From assembly GCA_900556865.1 (NCBI GenBank), contig USQS01000026.1, forward strand, positions 1 through 10,401: a stretch of 10,401 bases of DNA, read 5' to 3'. Every line of letters starts with the position of its first letter. The stretch's first letter is position 1. Below, piece by piece: positions 1-7,778 of the stretch. The position numbers were made by a program, and so were the translations under genes. The stretch is from an uncultured Clostridium sp. Its GTDB lineage: Bacteria; Bacillota; Clostridia; TANB77; CAG-508. The notes under the pieces were generated by a model. It was not told where the DNA came from. It ran no database searches and worked only from the letters and a program-made list of their open reading frames with translations.

Positions 1-1
1 G

Positions 2-40
2 CTAAGGATAAAGTTTAGAAAGGTGAGAAAGAACAAATGA
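2..40 (+). CDS. Possible 3' end of an upstream gene (partial)
   Basis: Two frames could be the end of an upstream gene. One (2-40) reads LRIKFRKVRKNK and stops at TGA overlapping the ATG at 37, an ATGA coupling that would suit this tightly packed operon. The other (1-18) reads AKDKV and stops at TAG 16-18, just before the ribosome binding site of the next gene. The third frame is closed by TAA. The fragment is too short to identify, and I cannot choose between the two frames from the window alone. Confidence 0.3.
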   Translation, partial: LRIKFRKVRKNK

Positions 41-1272
41 AAAAAAATTTAAAAATAAGTTTCTATCCTATTGCAGTTATATTAGCTTACTTTTTTTGTA
101 TAATTAGATTAAGCTATGTACCAAATATCAACAATTATGCATTAATTATTGATATTCTGTTGTTTATATTTTTATTTCTAAAAGGGGCAGTAACAAAAAA
201 TTATAAGTATAGAAAAATTAACTTTTCATTATTTATTTTTGGTATATTTTCAGTAGTATCTTCAATTGTAAATATGAAAAACGTTGATGGTACTCTATTA
301 TACATTTTGAAAATAATTGATATTACATTATTGGTGCAGTATGTCACAGAAATAAAAAAGGATGTAAATAGTTCTAAAATATTATTTTTTCTATCTGTAA
401 TTATGACATTTGTAACAATAAGTTATCAAATGACACATCCACTTTTTGCTTGGAAAAATGGATTAAATTATTTTATAGGAACGAAGTTTTCCGTGTCATA
501 TAATGCTATAAGTTCAATGATATTTTATCAATATGCGTTTGGCAATGGAAAACATAAAAATATATTTAACATAATATTTATTATTTTATTTGGATTTGTA
601 GTATATACATGCGATTATGTAAAATGTATGACAGGAGTTATTGGAGCAATTATATGCTTTATATTTATAATTTTAGCAAAATTAAAAAAATTAAAAAGTA
701 AGAAAACATCTGTATTGTTAAAATCAAATACAGCAATATTAATTTTTATTATAAGCGCAATTAGTGTTTTAGTATTAGAAAAAATAATTTCTATTCCAAT
801 AATAGAGAATTTAATAACAAATACGTTGGGAAAGAGTTCCGATTTATCAGGGAGATTGATTGTTTATAAAAATTATCCTGTATATTTAAAAGATCACATC
901 CTATTTGGATATGGCTATAATAATGTTTATGAACTATTTAAAGATACAATGAAAATTAGAAGTAATTCATTTGCATGTAATGCACAAAATGCTTTACTAG
1001 AATATATTCTTTATTTTGGTTTGTTTGGTACATCAAGTTTTATTGTGTTTGTAAAAAATTCATTTAAAAGATTAGGAAATTTATCAATAGATGAAATGGA
1101 TAGAAAGAGAATTTTTATATTGGGCTTTTATTTATTGGTCTTTTTGGGAATAATAGAAATAACTATAAATCCGTTATTTTATTTATTTTTGTCATTAATT
1201 GCTTGCGGAGAAAAGAAAGGAGAAAGAGATAATGAAAAAAGTGGGAATAATCAGTATGCAGAGGATAATTAA
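37..1272 (+). CDS. wzy: Wzy-type polysaccharide polymerase (O-antigen ligase/polymerase-like membrane protein)
   Basis: This 411-residue protein is mostly hydrophobic, with about ten or more membrane segments spread along its length. It has one large polar loop at about 255-325 before the last membrane segments, which is the usual layout of Wzy/WaaL-family proteins. Inside that loop are SGR (271-273), a GYG turn (291-293) and AQNALLEYILYFGLFG (316-331). These match the family pattern of an Arg motif, GxG and 'HN-x-L...G--G', although the usual His is Gln here. The role would be polymerising undecaprenyl-linked repeat units on the outer face of the membrane. A ribosome binding site AAAGGTGAG (19-27) lies 9 nt before the ATG. 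The 3' end overlaps the next gene by 41 bp. Such polymerases diverge strongly in sequence, so the call rests on topology, motifs and the adjoining Wzx. Confidence 0.75.
   Translation: MKKNLKISFYPIAVILAYFFCIIRLSYVPNINNYALIIDILLFIFLFLKGAVTKNYKYRKINFSLFIFGIFSVVSSIVNMKNVDGTLLYILKIIDITLLVQYVTEIKKDVNSSKILFFLSVIMTFVTISYQMTHPLFAWKNGLNYFIGTKFSVSYNAISSMIFYQYAFGNGKHKNIFNIIFIILFGFVVYTCDYVKCMTGVIGAIICFIFIILAKLKKLKSKKTSVLLKSNTAILIFIISAISVLVLEKIISIPIIENLITNTLGKSSDLSGRLIVYKNYPVYLKDHILFGYGYNNVYELFKDTMKIRSNSFACNAQNALLEYILYFGLFGTSSFIVFVKNSFKRLGNLSIDEMDRKRIFILGFYLLVFLGIIEITINPLFYLFLSLIACGEKKGERDNEKSGNNQYAEDN
1216..1222 (+). promoter_or_regulatory. Ribosome binding site that sets the start of the pyruvyl transferase-family gene
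   Basis: AAAGGAG lies 9 nt upstream of the ATG at 1232, inside the end of the polymerase gene. The reading frame extends back to 1199 through another possible start, but that start has no good Shine-Dalgarno sequence, and the added residues (MLAEKRKEKEI) precede the conserved MKKVGIIS start of the family. Confidence 0.8.
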
Positions 1273-2302
1273 TTATGGTTCTTTTTTACAAGCATATGGT
1301 TTATATAGTACTATAAAAAAAATTGGATATGATGTTAATTTTATAGATTATCATTATGATGGTACATTAGTGGATATAAAGAGGACACCATTTCTAAAGA
1401 AAATACTTAGAAATTTAAATATGATAGATTTTTTTAATAAAAGGCAACATAATAAGAAATTTAAAGCACAAATTACAAATGCACTTAAAGAGATTGGAGT
1501 AAATGATGATTATAATTATGATAAAAATATCGATTCTCTTGTAATAGGAAGTGATGAAGTATTCAATTGTATGCAAGGTTTTCCTGTTGGATATTCATTA
1601 GAATTATTTGGAAAGGGATTTGAAAACAAAAATATAATTTCTTATGCAGCTTCTTTTGGGTATACAACTGCTGAAATGTTAAAGAAATATAATAAGGAAA
1701 CAGAAATAGGAGACTTATTAAATAAATTTAATGCAGTATCTGTTAGAGATGAAAACAGTTACAAAATAGTTAAAGATTTGTGCAATAGAGAATCATATAT
1801 TAATCTTGACCCAGTTCTAATAGCCGATTATTCTAAATTTATAAAGAACGAAAGACCAATTAAAGAAAATTATATAATTATTTATGCTTATCCAAAAAGA
1901 TTTACTAAAGAAGAGCAAAAATATATAAAATCATTTGCAAAAAGGCATAACAAGAAAATTATAAGTTTAGGTTTTTACCAAGAAATAGCTGATTACAATT
2001 TACCAATATCACCTTTTGATGTTTTTACATATTTTAAATATGCTGATTATGTAATTACAGATACATTCCATGGTACAATTTTTTCAATTAAGGTTAATAC
2101 GAAATTTTGTACTATTGTTAGAAAGAGCAATTTAAATAAATTATCATATTTATTAAAGACTTTGGAACAAGAAGATAGAATGGTACGTAAATTGGAAGAT
2201 ATTGAAACATTATATGATAAAAAAATAAATTACGAAAAAACAAATTTAATTATAAAAAATGAAACAGAAAAATCTATACATTATTTACAAGAAAACATTT
2301 GA
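1232..2302 (+). CDS. Polysaccharide pyruvyl transferase family protein
   Basis: The protein is 356 residues from the chosen start and soluble. Family landmarks run in order: an N-terminal MKKVGIISMQ...NYGSFLQAYGLY stretch (1-25), IGSDEVFN (105-112), SYAASFG (137-143), VRDENS (171-176), LDPVLI (192-197), and near the C-terminus SPFDVF followed by ITDTFHGTIFSI (275-286), whose FHG element is highly conserved in this family. Members transfer pyruvate from phosphoenolpyruvate to sugars as ketals, giving a negatively charged polysaccharide (CsaB is the best known relative). Acting on lipid-linked repeat units at the cytoplasmic face would fit the context. The gene overlaps the polymerase by 41 bp and ends 11 bp before the flippase, so the three are probably cotranslated. 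Some members in such clusters may have other sugar-modifying activities, so the exact reaction is inferred. Confidence 0.88.
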   Translation: MKKVGIISMQRIINYGSFLQAYGLYSTIKKIGYDVNFIDYHYDGTLVDIKRTPFLKKILRNLNMIDFFNKRQHNKKFKAQITNALKEIGVNDDYNYDKNIDSLVIGSDEVFNCMQGFPVGYSLELFGKGFENKNIISYAASFGYTTAEMLKKYNKETEIGDLLNKFNAVSVRDENSYKIVKDLCNRESYINLDPVLIADYSKFIKNERPIKENYIIIYAYPKRFTKEEQKYIKSFAKRHNKKIISLGFYQEIADYNLPISPFDVFTYFKYADYVITDTFHGTIFSIKVNTKFCTIVRKSNLNKLSYLLKTLEQEDRMVRKLEDIETLYDKKINYEKTNLIIKNETEKSIHYLQENI

Positions 2303-2313
2303 GGTGATTTTAA

Positions 2314-3720
2314 GTGAAGAAAGAATCAAGAAAAAAATATTTGCTTAAGAATACAATATTTTTTTCAATTGGAAATTTTGGCTCTAAAATTATTAACTTT
2401 TTTTTAGTGCCATTGTATACCAATATTTTGTCAGTTGCAGAATATGGTACTGTTGATTTGATGACTATTTTAACAACAGTGTTGGTGCCAATAATAACAC
2501 TAAATTTGTCTGAAGCGGTTTTAAGATTTTCATTAGATAAGGATGCTGATAGAGAAAAAATATTAAATATTGTTACATTAGTATCAATGATAACTGCTTT
2601 AATATCAATAGTCATGATTCCAGTGTTAAAGATATTTGAAATCACATCACCGTACTCATTACTGCTTGCCATGTATATACTTACATTTTCCATTTCATCT
2701 ATATTATTATGCTATATGCGTGGAATAGAGAAACTATTGGATTATTCAGTAATAAGTATAATTCAAACAATTTTAATAGCAACATTGAATATAATATTTT
2801 TAACTAAATTTAAAATGGGTATAAGAGGGTATATAGTAGCATACATAGTTTCATATATTACAACAATTATTTTGTGTTTTATTAGAAGCAATATGATAAA
2901 ACATTTAAGTTTTAAAATAGATAAAAAATTATTAAAAGAGATGCTTAAATATTCTGTATTACTAATTCCTAATTCTCTAATGTGGTGGATTATGAATTCA
3001 ATGGATAGAGTAATGGTCACTTCTATTATAAATGTTGAAGCAAATGGAATATATGCAGTTAGTTATAAGATACCATCAATATTAACAACATTTACGAATA
3101 TTTTTAATCAAGCCTGGATGTACTCTGCAGTTAAAGAAAAAAATAGTAAAGATAAGGATGAATATACAACAAAGATATTTAAAACACTTTCAATCTTTGT
3201 AACTACAGTATTAATACTTATTTTAGTAATTTTAAAACCTCTATTAAAGATATATGTAGGAAATAAATTTTATGATGCATGGAAATATGTTCCGCCATTA
3301 TTGATTGGATCAGCAATTTTAACATTAGGCTCTTTTTTGGCAAATGAATATACAGCACATAAAGATAGTAAGGGATTTTTATTTTCATCATTAACAGGAG
3401 CAGTAATAAATTTGATTTTAAATATTGCATTAATACCAAGAATAGGAGTTTTAGGTGCAGCTGTAGCAACTTGTATTAGTTATATGGTTGTATTTTTATA
3501 CAGAGTTAATGATACGAGAAAGTATATAAAAATTAATTACAAAGATGTAAAATTAATATTAAGTTGGGCATTAGTATTTATTTGCTCAATAAGTGTTTAC
3601 TTAAATAAATATAGTATAATTATTGAAGTTGCATCATTTATAGCTATATTAATCGTAAATAGAAACTTTTGGAGTAATTTTATAAAAGGTATATTTCAAA
3701 AAATAAAAAATAGAAAATAA
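2314..3720 (+). CDS. wzx: Wzx-type polysaccharide repeat-unit flippase
   Basis: This is a 468-residue integral membrane protein with about 12-14 hydrophobic segments. It belongs to the MATE/MviN-like polysaccharide exporter superfamily. The N-terminal region, with a polar start followed by NTIFFSIGNFGSKIINFFLVPLY at about 13-35, then EYGTVDL and the EAVLRFS stretch, is typical of Wzx proteins. So is the C-terminal LIPRIGVLGAAVATCISYMV region. It would move undecaprenyl-PP-linked repeat units to the outer leaflet for the adjacent polymerase. The start is GTG at 2314, preceded by GAGGTG (2301-2306) at a 7-nt spacing. That site overlaps the stop codon of the preceding gene, which suggests translational coupling. 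The length is normal for the family. Substrate specificity cannot be read from the sequence. Confidence 0.9.
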   Translation: MKKESRKKYLLKNTIFFSIGNFGSKIINFFLVPLYTNILSVAEYGTVDLMTILTTVLVPIITLNLSEAVLRFSLDKDADREKILNIVTLVSMITALISIVMIPVLKIFEITSPYSLLLAMYILTFSISSILLCYMRGIEKLLDYSVISIIQTILIATLNIIFLTKFKMGIRGYIVAYIVSYITTIILCFIRSNMIKHLSFKIDKKLLKEMLKYSVLLIPNSLMWWIMNSMDRVMVTSIINVEANGIYAVSYKIPSILTTFTNIFNQAWMYSAVKEKNSKDKDEYTTKIFKTLSIFVTTVLILILVILKPLLKIYVGNKFYDAWKYVPPLLIGSAILTLGSFLANEYTAHKDSKGFLFSSLTGAVINLILNIALIPRIGVLGAAVATCISYMVVFLYRVNDTRKYIKINYKDVKLILSWALVFICSISVYLNKYSIIIEVASFIAILIVNRNFWSNFIKGIFQKIKNRK

Positions 3721-3733
3721 GGAGTGCAAAGTT

Positions 3734-4888
3734 ATGATTTGTTCCAAAGAAAAATGTACTGGATGCGAAGCTTGTTACTGTGTTTGCCCTAAAAATGCAA
3801 TAACAATGCAAGAAGATGATTATGGAAATATTTATCCAATAATAGATAATAATAAATGTATTCATTGTAGTATGTGTAAAAAAGTTTGTCCACAGTTGAA
3901 GGAAAAACTTGATTTTAAGACTCCAATGACAGCTTATGCAATGTATGTAAAAAATACTAAGAAAAGAGCACAAAGTACATCAGGTGGTATTGCATCTATT
4001 TTATATGAAAAAATTTTAGAGGAAGATGGGATTATTTATGGAGCGTCAAATATTTTTGGTAGCACCAAAAATTTACATTTTATAAGAATAGACAATAAAG
4101 AAGATTTATATAAAGTAAAGGGCTCTAAATATGTTCATTGCCATATAAATGGTATATATGTAAATGTAAAAAAAGATTTGTTAAATAATAAAAAAGTATT
4201 GTTTATAGGTACTCCATGTCAAGTGGCTGGATTAAGATGCTTTCTTATGAAGGAATATGATAATTTAATTACTGCAGATATAATATGTCATGGTGTTCCA
4301 AGTCAGAGACTTTTATTTGAACAAATAAATGAATTGAAAATTCCAGTAGATGAAATTAAACAAATTGTATTTAGAACGGATAATGAAAATATATTTAATT
4401 TTAAAATAATTGGCAATAATAATAATATATTTGATGCTCCTTCTTATATGATACCATATTATAAAAATTTTTTAGAGGGAAACATCTATAGAGAAAATTG
4501 TTATTCATGTAGGTTCGCAAAAAAAGAAAGAATAGCAGATATAACATTAGGAGACTTTTGGGGGTTAGATAAAAATTCATTAATTTATGATGACGAAAAG
4601 AAAGGAATATCAGTGGTATTAGCTAATACAGAAAAAGGGCTAAAAATTATTAAACGAATACTTAAAGATTGTCGATATGAAGAGAGAAACATAGACGAAG
4701 CATGTAAAATGAATGCACAATTAAATAAACCTGTGAAAAAAAATAAAAAATATGAAATATATTTGGAAGAATACCCTAAATATGGATTTAAAAAAACAAT
4801 GAATGATATGCTAACTACAAAGGAAAAATTAAAATATAAAATAAAAAAAACATTTCTTTATGAACTTTATAAAAAAATAAATAGTTGA
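3734..4888 (+). CDS. Ferredoxin / F420 hydrogenase-dehydrogenase beta subunit (FrhB)-like protein of a polysaccharide locus
   Basis: The 384-residue protein starts with two 4Fe-4S motifs: C8-x2-C11-x2-C14-x3-C18-P and C42-x2-C45-x2-C48-x3-C52-P. The rest matches the FrhB/FdhB beta-subunit family, with STSGG (81-85), a GTPCQVAGL loop (159-167), CHGVPS (185-190), a Cys pair at 256 and 259, and DITLGDFWG (269-277). Two iron-sulfur clusters and probably a flavin are expected from the family, giving an electron-transfer or reductase role on a sugar or its carrier. Clustered stand-alone copies are common beside pyruvyl transferase-family genes in capsule loci, as here, but their reaction is not established. 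F420 use should not be assumed. The ribosome binding site AAGGAGTG (3718-3725) overlaps the flippase stop. The C-terminus is Lys-rich. This is the last gene before a promoter, so it probably ends the upstream operon. Confidence 0.85.
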   Translation: MICSKEKCTGCEACYCVCPKNAITMQEDDYGNIYPIIDNNKCIHCSMCKKVCPQLKEKLDFKTPMTAYAMYVKNTKKRAQSTSGGIASILYEKILEEDGIIYGASNIFGSTKNLHFIRIDNKEDLYKVKGSKYVHCHINGIYVNVKKDLLNNKKVLFIGTPCQVAGLRCFLMKEYDNLITADIICHGVPSQRLLFEQINELKIPVDEIKQIVFRTDNENIFNFKIIGNNNNIFDAPSYMIPYYKNFLEGNIYRENCYSCRFAKKERIADITLGDFWGLDKNSLIYDDEKKGISVVLANTEKGLKIIKRILKDCRYEERNIDEACKMNAQLNKPVKKNKKYEIYLEEYPKYGFKKTMNDMLTTKEKLKYKIKKTFLYELYKKINS

Positions 4889-4920
4889 ATGAGAGAAATA
4901 AAAAATAATAATTTATTCCC

Positions 4921-4943
4921 AAAAATTTCTAAAAATTTTTTTT
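4921..4943 (+). terminator. Weak A/T-only hairpin with T tract after the FrhB-like gene
   Basis: AAAAATTT (4921-4928) can pair perfectly with AAATTTTT (4933-4940) around a CTAA loop, and three more Ts follow. The stem has no G-C pairs, so termination would be weak and some readthrough into the sortase unit is plausible. Its place between a stop codon and a strong promoter supports the call. Confidence 0.4.
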
Positions 4944-4952
4944 AAAAAACTA

Positions 4953-4981
4953 TTGCATACAAAATTACAAAATGGTATAAT
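4953..4981 (+). promoter_or_regulatory. Strong housekeeping (sigma-A) promoter with extended -10
   Basis: TTGCAT (4953-4958) and TATAAT (4976-4981) are separated by exactly 17 nt. TGG directly before the -10 box gives an extended -10 element. The -10 is perfect, and the -35 matches four of six consensus bases. Transcription would start near 4988, leaving a leader of about 30 nt with a near-perfect AAGGAGG ribosome binding site (5006-5012), 7 nt before the ATG at 5020. This is the best promoter plus ribosome binding site in the window. It implies high expression of the LAYTG protein and drives the second unit. Confidence 0.8.
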
Positions 4982-5019
4982 TACCGTGTAAGAAAAATGA
5001 GTAAAAAGGAGGATAAAAA

Positions 5020-5541
5020 ATGAAGAAACTAATGTCAATTTCACTTCTAATTATGGTTATGCTACTATTAATAGCTACAACTGTAAATGCTACAACAAAC
5101 AGCGAATTACCACAAAAATTATATTCAATGGGGTCTAAATATGGAATGACATCTGCAGATAAAGTTAAAATTGAAAGATATTTAGCAGATTACCCAGTAA
5201 CAGAAGAGCAAGCTAATAAAATTGTGGCTAAAGCAGAAGAAGCTGTTAAAGTTATGGAAGATGCTGGAGTAACAAATGTATCTAAGTTAAATAGTAAACA
5301 ATTAGATAAAATTAAAAGTATAGCTAATGAAGCAGCAACAATAGTAGATGTAACATTAAAATTCAAGAAAAATAGTGTTGAAATTTACAAAGATGGAAAG
5401 TTAATAGAAGAAGTTACTTCAAACAACGGAAAACTTGCTTATACTGGAAATAATGTAAATGCAGTTTTAGCTGTTTCTTCAGTAACAGTTATAGCCCTAG
5501 CTACAGTATTTGTAGTTAAGAAAAAATTTGCAAATGCATAG
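5020..5541 (+). CDS. Small secreted surface protein with an LAYTG sortase sorting signal
   Basis: The protein has 173 residues. Residues 1-24 form a clear signal peptide (MKK, then a hydrophobic core, and a cut expected after VNA). The mature part is mostly helical and charged (about 45-110), followed by a predicted beta-hairpin with a KDGK turn (about 111-133). The C-terminus is a complete cell-wall sorting signal: LAYTG (139-143), a hydrophobic run of about 22 residues, then the basic tail KKKFANA. LAYTG replaces the usual Pro of LPxTG with Ala, so cleavage would be expected between Thr and Gly. The mature protein would be only about 118 residues and contains no cysteine. It is the first gene after a strong promoter and overlaps or abuts a sortase gene, so it is almost certainly that enzyme's substrate. 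No binding or enzymatic function is recognised. Confidence 0.85.
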   Translation: MKKLMSISLLIMVMLLLIATTVNATTNSELPQKLYSMGSKYGMTSADKVKIERYLADYPVTEEQANKIVAKAEEAVKVMEDAGVTNVSKLNSKQLDKIKSIANEAATIVDVTLKFKKNSVEIYKDGKLIEEVTSNNGKLAYTGNNVNAVLAVSSVTVIALATVFVVKKKFANA

Positions 5542-6149
5542 TATGGCTGGACATGCAGTAAAAGCAACTATTATAGATGTAATAGTTGCTTTATTTATTA
5601 CAGTTTTCATTTTATTATCTGTTTATCTACTTTTTGGGGCTAGAATAGATGAAACAATTTCCTTAATCAATAAAGTTTCTATTGATTTAGAAAATAAAGA
5701 AATAAAAGAAACTGTATTATCTGAAAACAAAATTCAAAATTATCCAGAATATGGAACTAAATATGGAACAATAGAAATTCCTAAAATTGATGTTAACCTT
5801 CCTGTTTATTATGGAGATTCATTAGATATTTTGAAAAAAGGTGTAGGGCATTCAAGCCGGAAGTTACTTCCCAGGCGAAGGTGGTTCTATAGTTTACATG
5901 GGGCATAATTCTAAAAAAATGTTTAGAAGATTTTCAGAACTGCAAATAGGAGATAAAATAAAAGTAACTACTTCTTATGGCGAATATAATTACAAAATCT
6001 ATGATATGAAACTTATAAAAGAGACAGAAGTAGATAAACTTCCAATACAAAAAGACAAAGAAATTCTTATGGTATATACATGTTATCCATTCAATAATGT
6101 AGGGTATGCAACACAAAGATATGTTGTTTATGCTAATTTAGAAAAATAG
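5528..6149 (+). pseudogene. Class D-like sortase, split by a +1 frameshift
   Basis: The coding sequence runs in one frame from ATG 5528 (or ATG 5543, one base after the preceding stop; neither has a good ribosome binding site) to about 5857. It then continues in another frame to the stop at 6149. Removing one C of the pair at 5857-5858 restores a 206-residue protein. This has an N-terminal membrane anchor (about 13-36), an IEIPKIDVNLPVYYG core start, a GVGHSSGSYFPGEGG segment, catalytic His126 in MGHN, catalytic Cys185 in the TCYPF motif typical of class D enzymes, and catalytic Arg197 in TQRYVVY. All three catalytic residues lie after the lesion, so the frame as given encodes no active enzyme. 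The role would be anchoring the LAYTG protein encoded just upstream. The lesion is either a sequencing or assembly error or a recent mutation. Both halves are otherwise well preserved. Confidence 0.85.
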
Positions 6150-6166
6150 TAGGAGGAAAAATAACA

Positions 6167-7027
6167 ATGAGAATAATCAAAAAAATAATTAAAATTATAT
6201 TTTCAGCAATACTTACAATTTCAATTTTGTTATATATATTAATTAATTTGCTTTCCTCTACTATTTTAAAAGAAAGCTATATACTTTCAAAATTGGATCA
6301 GGCAAACTTTTACCAAAAGGTTTATGAAGAAGTTAATTCAAATTTTGAAAAATATATATATCAATCTGGGTTTGATGAAAATGTATTAAATAATGTTATA
6401 ACTGAAGAAAAAGTTAAAGAGGATTTTAAAATTATAATTGATAATATTTATAATGGGACAAACCAAGATATTAATACAGAGACAATAAAAACAAATTTAA
6501 CAAATAATATAAATAGCCAATTAGGTGCAAATATAAGTAAAATTCAGCAAAATTCGATAGATTCTTTTGTGGATACTATTTTAAATGAATATACTCAAAC
6601 TATTTTACATACTCAATATGAAAATAAAATAAATAAAGCATATACTCAAATTAATAAATATATTAATTTAGCAAATAAGGCTTTGTTAATAATAATGGCT
6701 GTTTTAATAATACTTCTAATATTGTTAAATTTAAAAAGACTTTATAGGGGAGTTTCTTATATTGGAATTAGTATGCTTTCTTCTGGGATTTTGCTTTGTA
6801 TAGCAGACATTTTTATAAAAATGAAAGTTGATATTAAAAATATTGTTATTTTAAATGATACAATATCTAAAATTATTATAAATGTAATTACAGAATTATT
6901 AGCTAATATCTTAAAAGATGGTATAATTTTGCTAGTTTCAGGAATTGTATTAATAATTATAGCAAATTTAAGAAGAGCATATAAAAAATACAAATATGAA
7001 CAATCAAAATACAATGCAGAAGATTAA
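6167..7027 (+). CDS. Four-TM membrane protein of unknown function with an extracellular helical domain
   Basis: I do not recognise the family of this 286-residue protein. A hydrophobic segment at 9-31 is followed by about 135 polar, mainly helical residues (32-168) rich in Asn, Thr, Ile and Lys. Three more membrane segments follow at about 171-190, 197-217 and 248-268, and the tail is basic (RRAYKKYKY). The positive-inside rule (RIIKKIIK at the start, NLKRLYRG between TM2 and TM3, RRAYKK at the end) puts both ends in the cytoplasm and residues 32-168 outside. There is an amphipathic stretch at about 225-247. The gene has an AGGAGG ribosome binding site (6151-6156) directly after the sortase stop, and it precedes the Wzz-like gene, so it belongs to the same unit. 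A role in sortase-substrate handling or polymer export is possible but is inference from position only. Confidence 0.85.
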   Translation: MRIIKKIIKIIFSAILTISILLYILINLLSSTILKESYILSKLDQANFYQKVYEEVNSNFEKYIYQSGFDENVLNNVITEEKVKEDFKIIIDNIYNGTNQDINTETIKTNLTNNINSQLGANISKIQQNSIDSFVDTILNEYTQTILHTQYENKINKAYTQINKYINLANKALLIIMAVLIILLILLNLKRLYRGVSYIGISMLSSGILLCIADIFIKMKVDIKNIVILNDTISKIIINVITELLANILKDGIILLVSGIVLIIIANLRRAYKKYKYEQSKYNAED

Positions 7028-7064
7028 TTAAAATACTTTAGAAAGAAGGGATTAAAAAAATAAA

Positions 7065-7778
7065 ATGGAAGAATTAGATTTAAAACAATTATTACAAATA
7101 TTTTGGGAGAAAAAATTACAAATAGTATTAATAGTATTTCTATTTGCAATTGTAGGTATAGTCTATACTTTGGGGTTTGTAACTCCTAAGTATCAAGCAA
7201 CAACATCTTTGCTTTTGGCAACAAATTCAGCACCTACAACAAGTGGAGCAGGCTCATCTATAACAACTTCGGATGTTACTTTAAATTCAAAATTAGTTTC
7301 TACATATAGCAAACTTGTAAAAAGTGATAGAGTTGTAAGAAGTGTAATTTCTAATTTATCATTAAACATGGAAGAAGGAACTTTGAAAAAAATCGTGAGC
7401 GTAACGGCAGCAGAAGATACAGAATTTATAGAAATTGCAGTAAAAAATGAAGATCCAGTCTTAGCTACTAAAATTGCTAATGAAATAGCAAAAGTTTTTC
7501 TTGATAATGTAAAAGAATTTTATGGTGTTGAAAATGTTCATGTTGTTGACGCTGCAGAAGTACCTCAATCACCTTGCAATATAAATCACGCTAAAGATGT
7601 AGTTATTTTTGCTGCTATAGGAGCTGTTATAGCTGTTATGTATATTCTATTAGCAAACATGCTAGATAACACAATAAAAACACCAGAAGATATTGAAGAT
7701 GGTTTAGGTCTTCCGGTACTTGCTACTATTCCTATGATAGAAAATTTTGGAAATACGAAAGGGGAAAGGAAAAAATGA
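7065..7778 (+). CDS. cpsC: Wzz/CpsC-type chain-length determinant and tyrosine-kinase activator
   Basis: The 237-residue protein has the standard layout of the Gram-positive polysaccharide co-polymerase family. A short cytoplasmic start (EELDLKQLLQIFWEKK) leads into TM1 at about 18-38, an extracellular domain (about 40-176), a proline-containing AEVPQSPCNIN segment (164-174) before TM2 (about 178-198), and a short cytoplasmic tail (about 199-237). In this family the tail docks with and activates the separate BY-kinase. The motif DNTIKTPEDIED...GLPVLATIP after TM2 is typical. It controls polymer length together with the kinase encoded next, whose ATG overlaps its stop (ATGA, 7775-7778). The ribosome binding site is mediocre (AGAAGGG ending at 7050, 14 nt from the ATG). 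Confidence 0.92.
   Translation: MEELDLKQLLQIFWEKKLQIVLIVFLFAIVGIVYTLGFVTPKYQATTSLLLATNSAPTTSGAGSSITTSDVTLNSKLVSTYSKLVKSDRVVRSVISNLSLNMEEGTLKKIVSVTAAEDTEFIEIAVKNEDPVLATKIANEIAKVFLDNVKEFYGVENVHVVDAAEVPQSPCNINHAKDVVIFAAIGAVIAVMYILLANMLDNTIKTPEDIEDGLGLPVLATIPMIENFGNTKGERKK

Noticed and set aside
1199..1231. Upstream start for the pyruvyl transferase-family gene
   Set aside because: The start at 1199 has no good ribosome binding site and adds residues unlike the family N-terminus. ATG 1232 has AAAGGAG at 9 nt and begins the conserved MKKVGIIS.
2310..3973. Minus-strand open frames opposite the flippase and FrhB-like genes
   Set aside because: They have no ribosome binding sites and low-complexity hydrophobic translations, and they lie opposite well-supported genes in AT-rich DNA. 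They are shadows.
5852..5862. Programmed ribosomal frameshift in the sortase
   Set aside because: There is no slippery heptamer, no internal Shine-Dalgarno stimulator, and no clear downstream structure. An extra base explains it better.
5898..6149. Second half of the sortase as a separate 83-residue gene
   Set aside because: No ribosome binding site precedes it, it starts in the middle of the catalytic fold at MGHN, and a one-base correction fuses it to the first half at the expected place.
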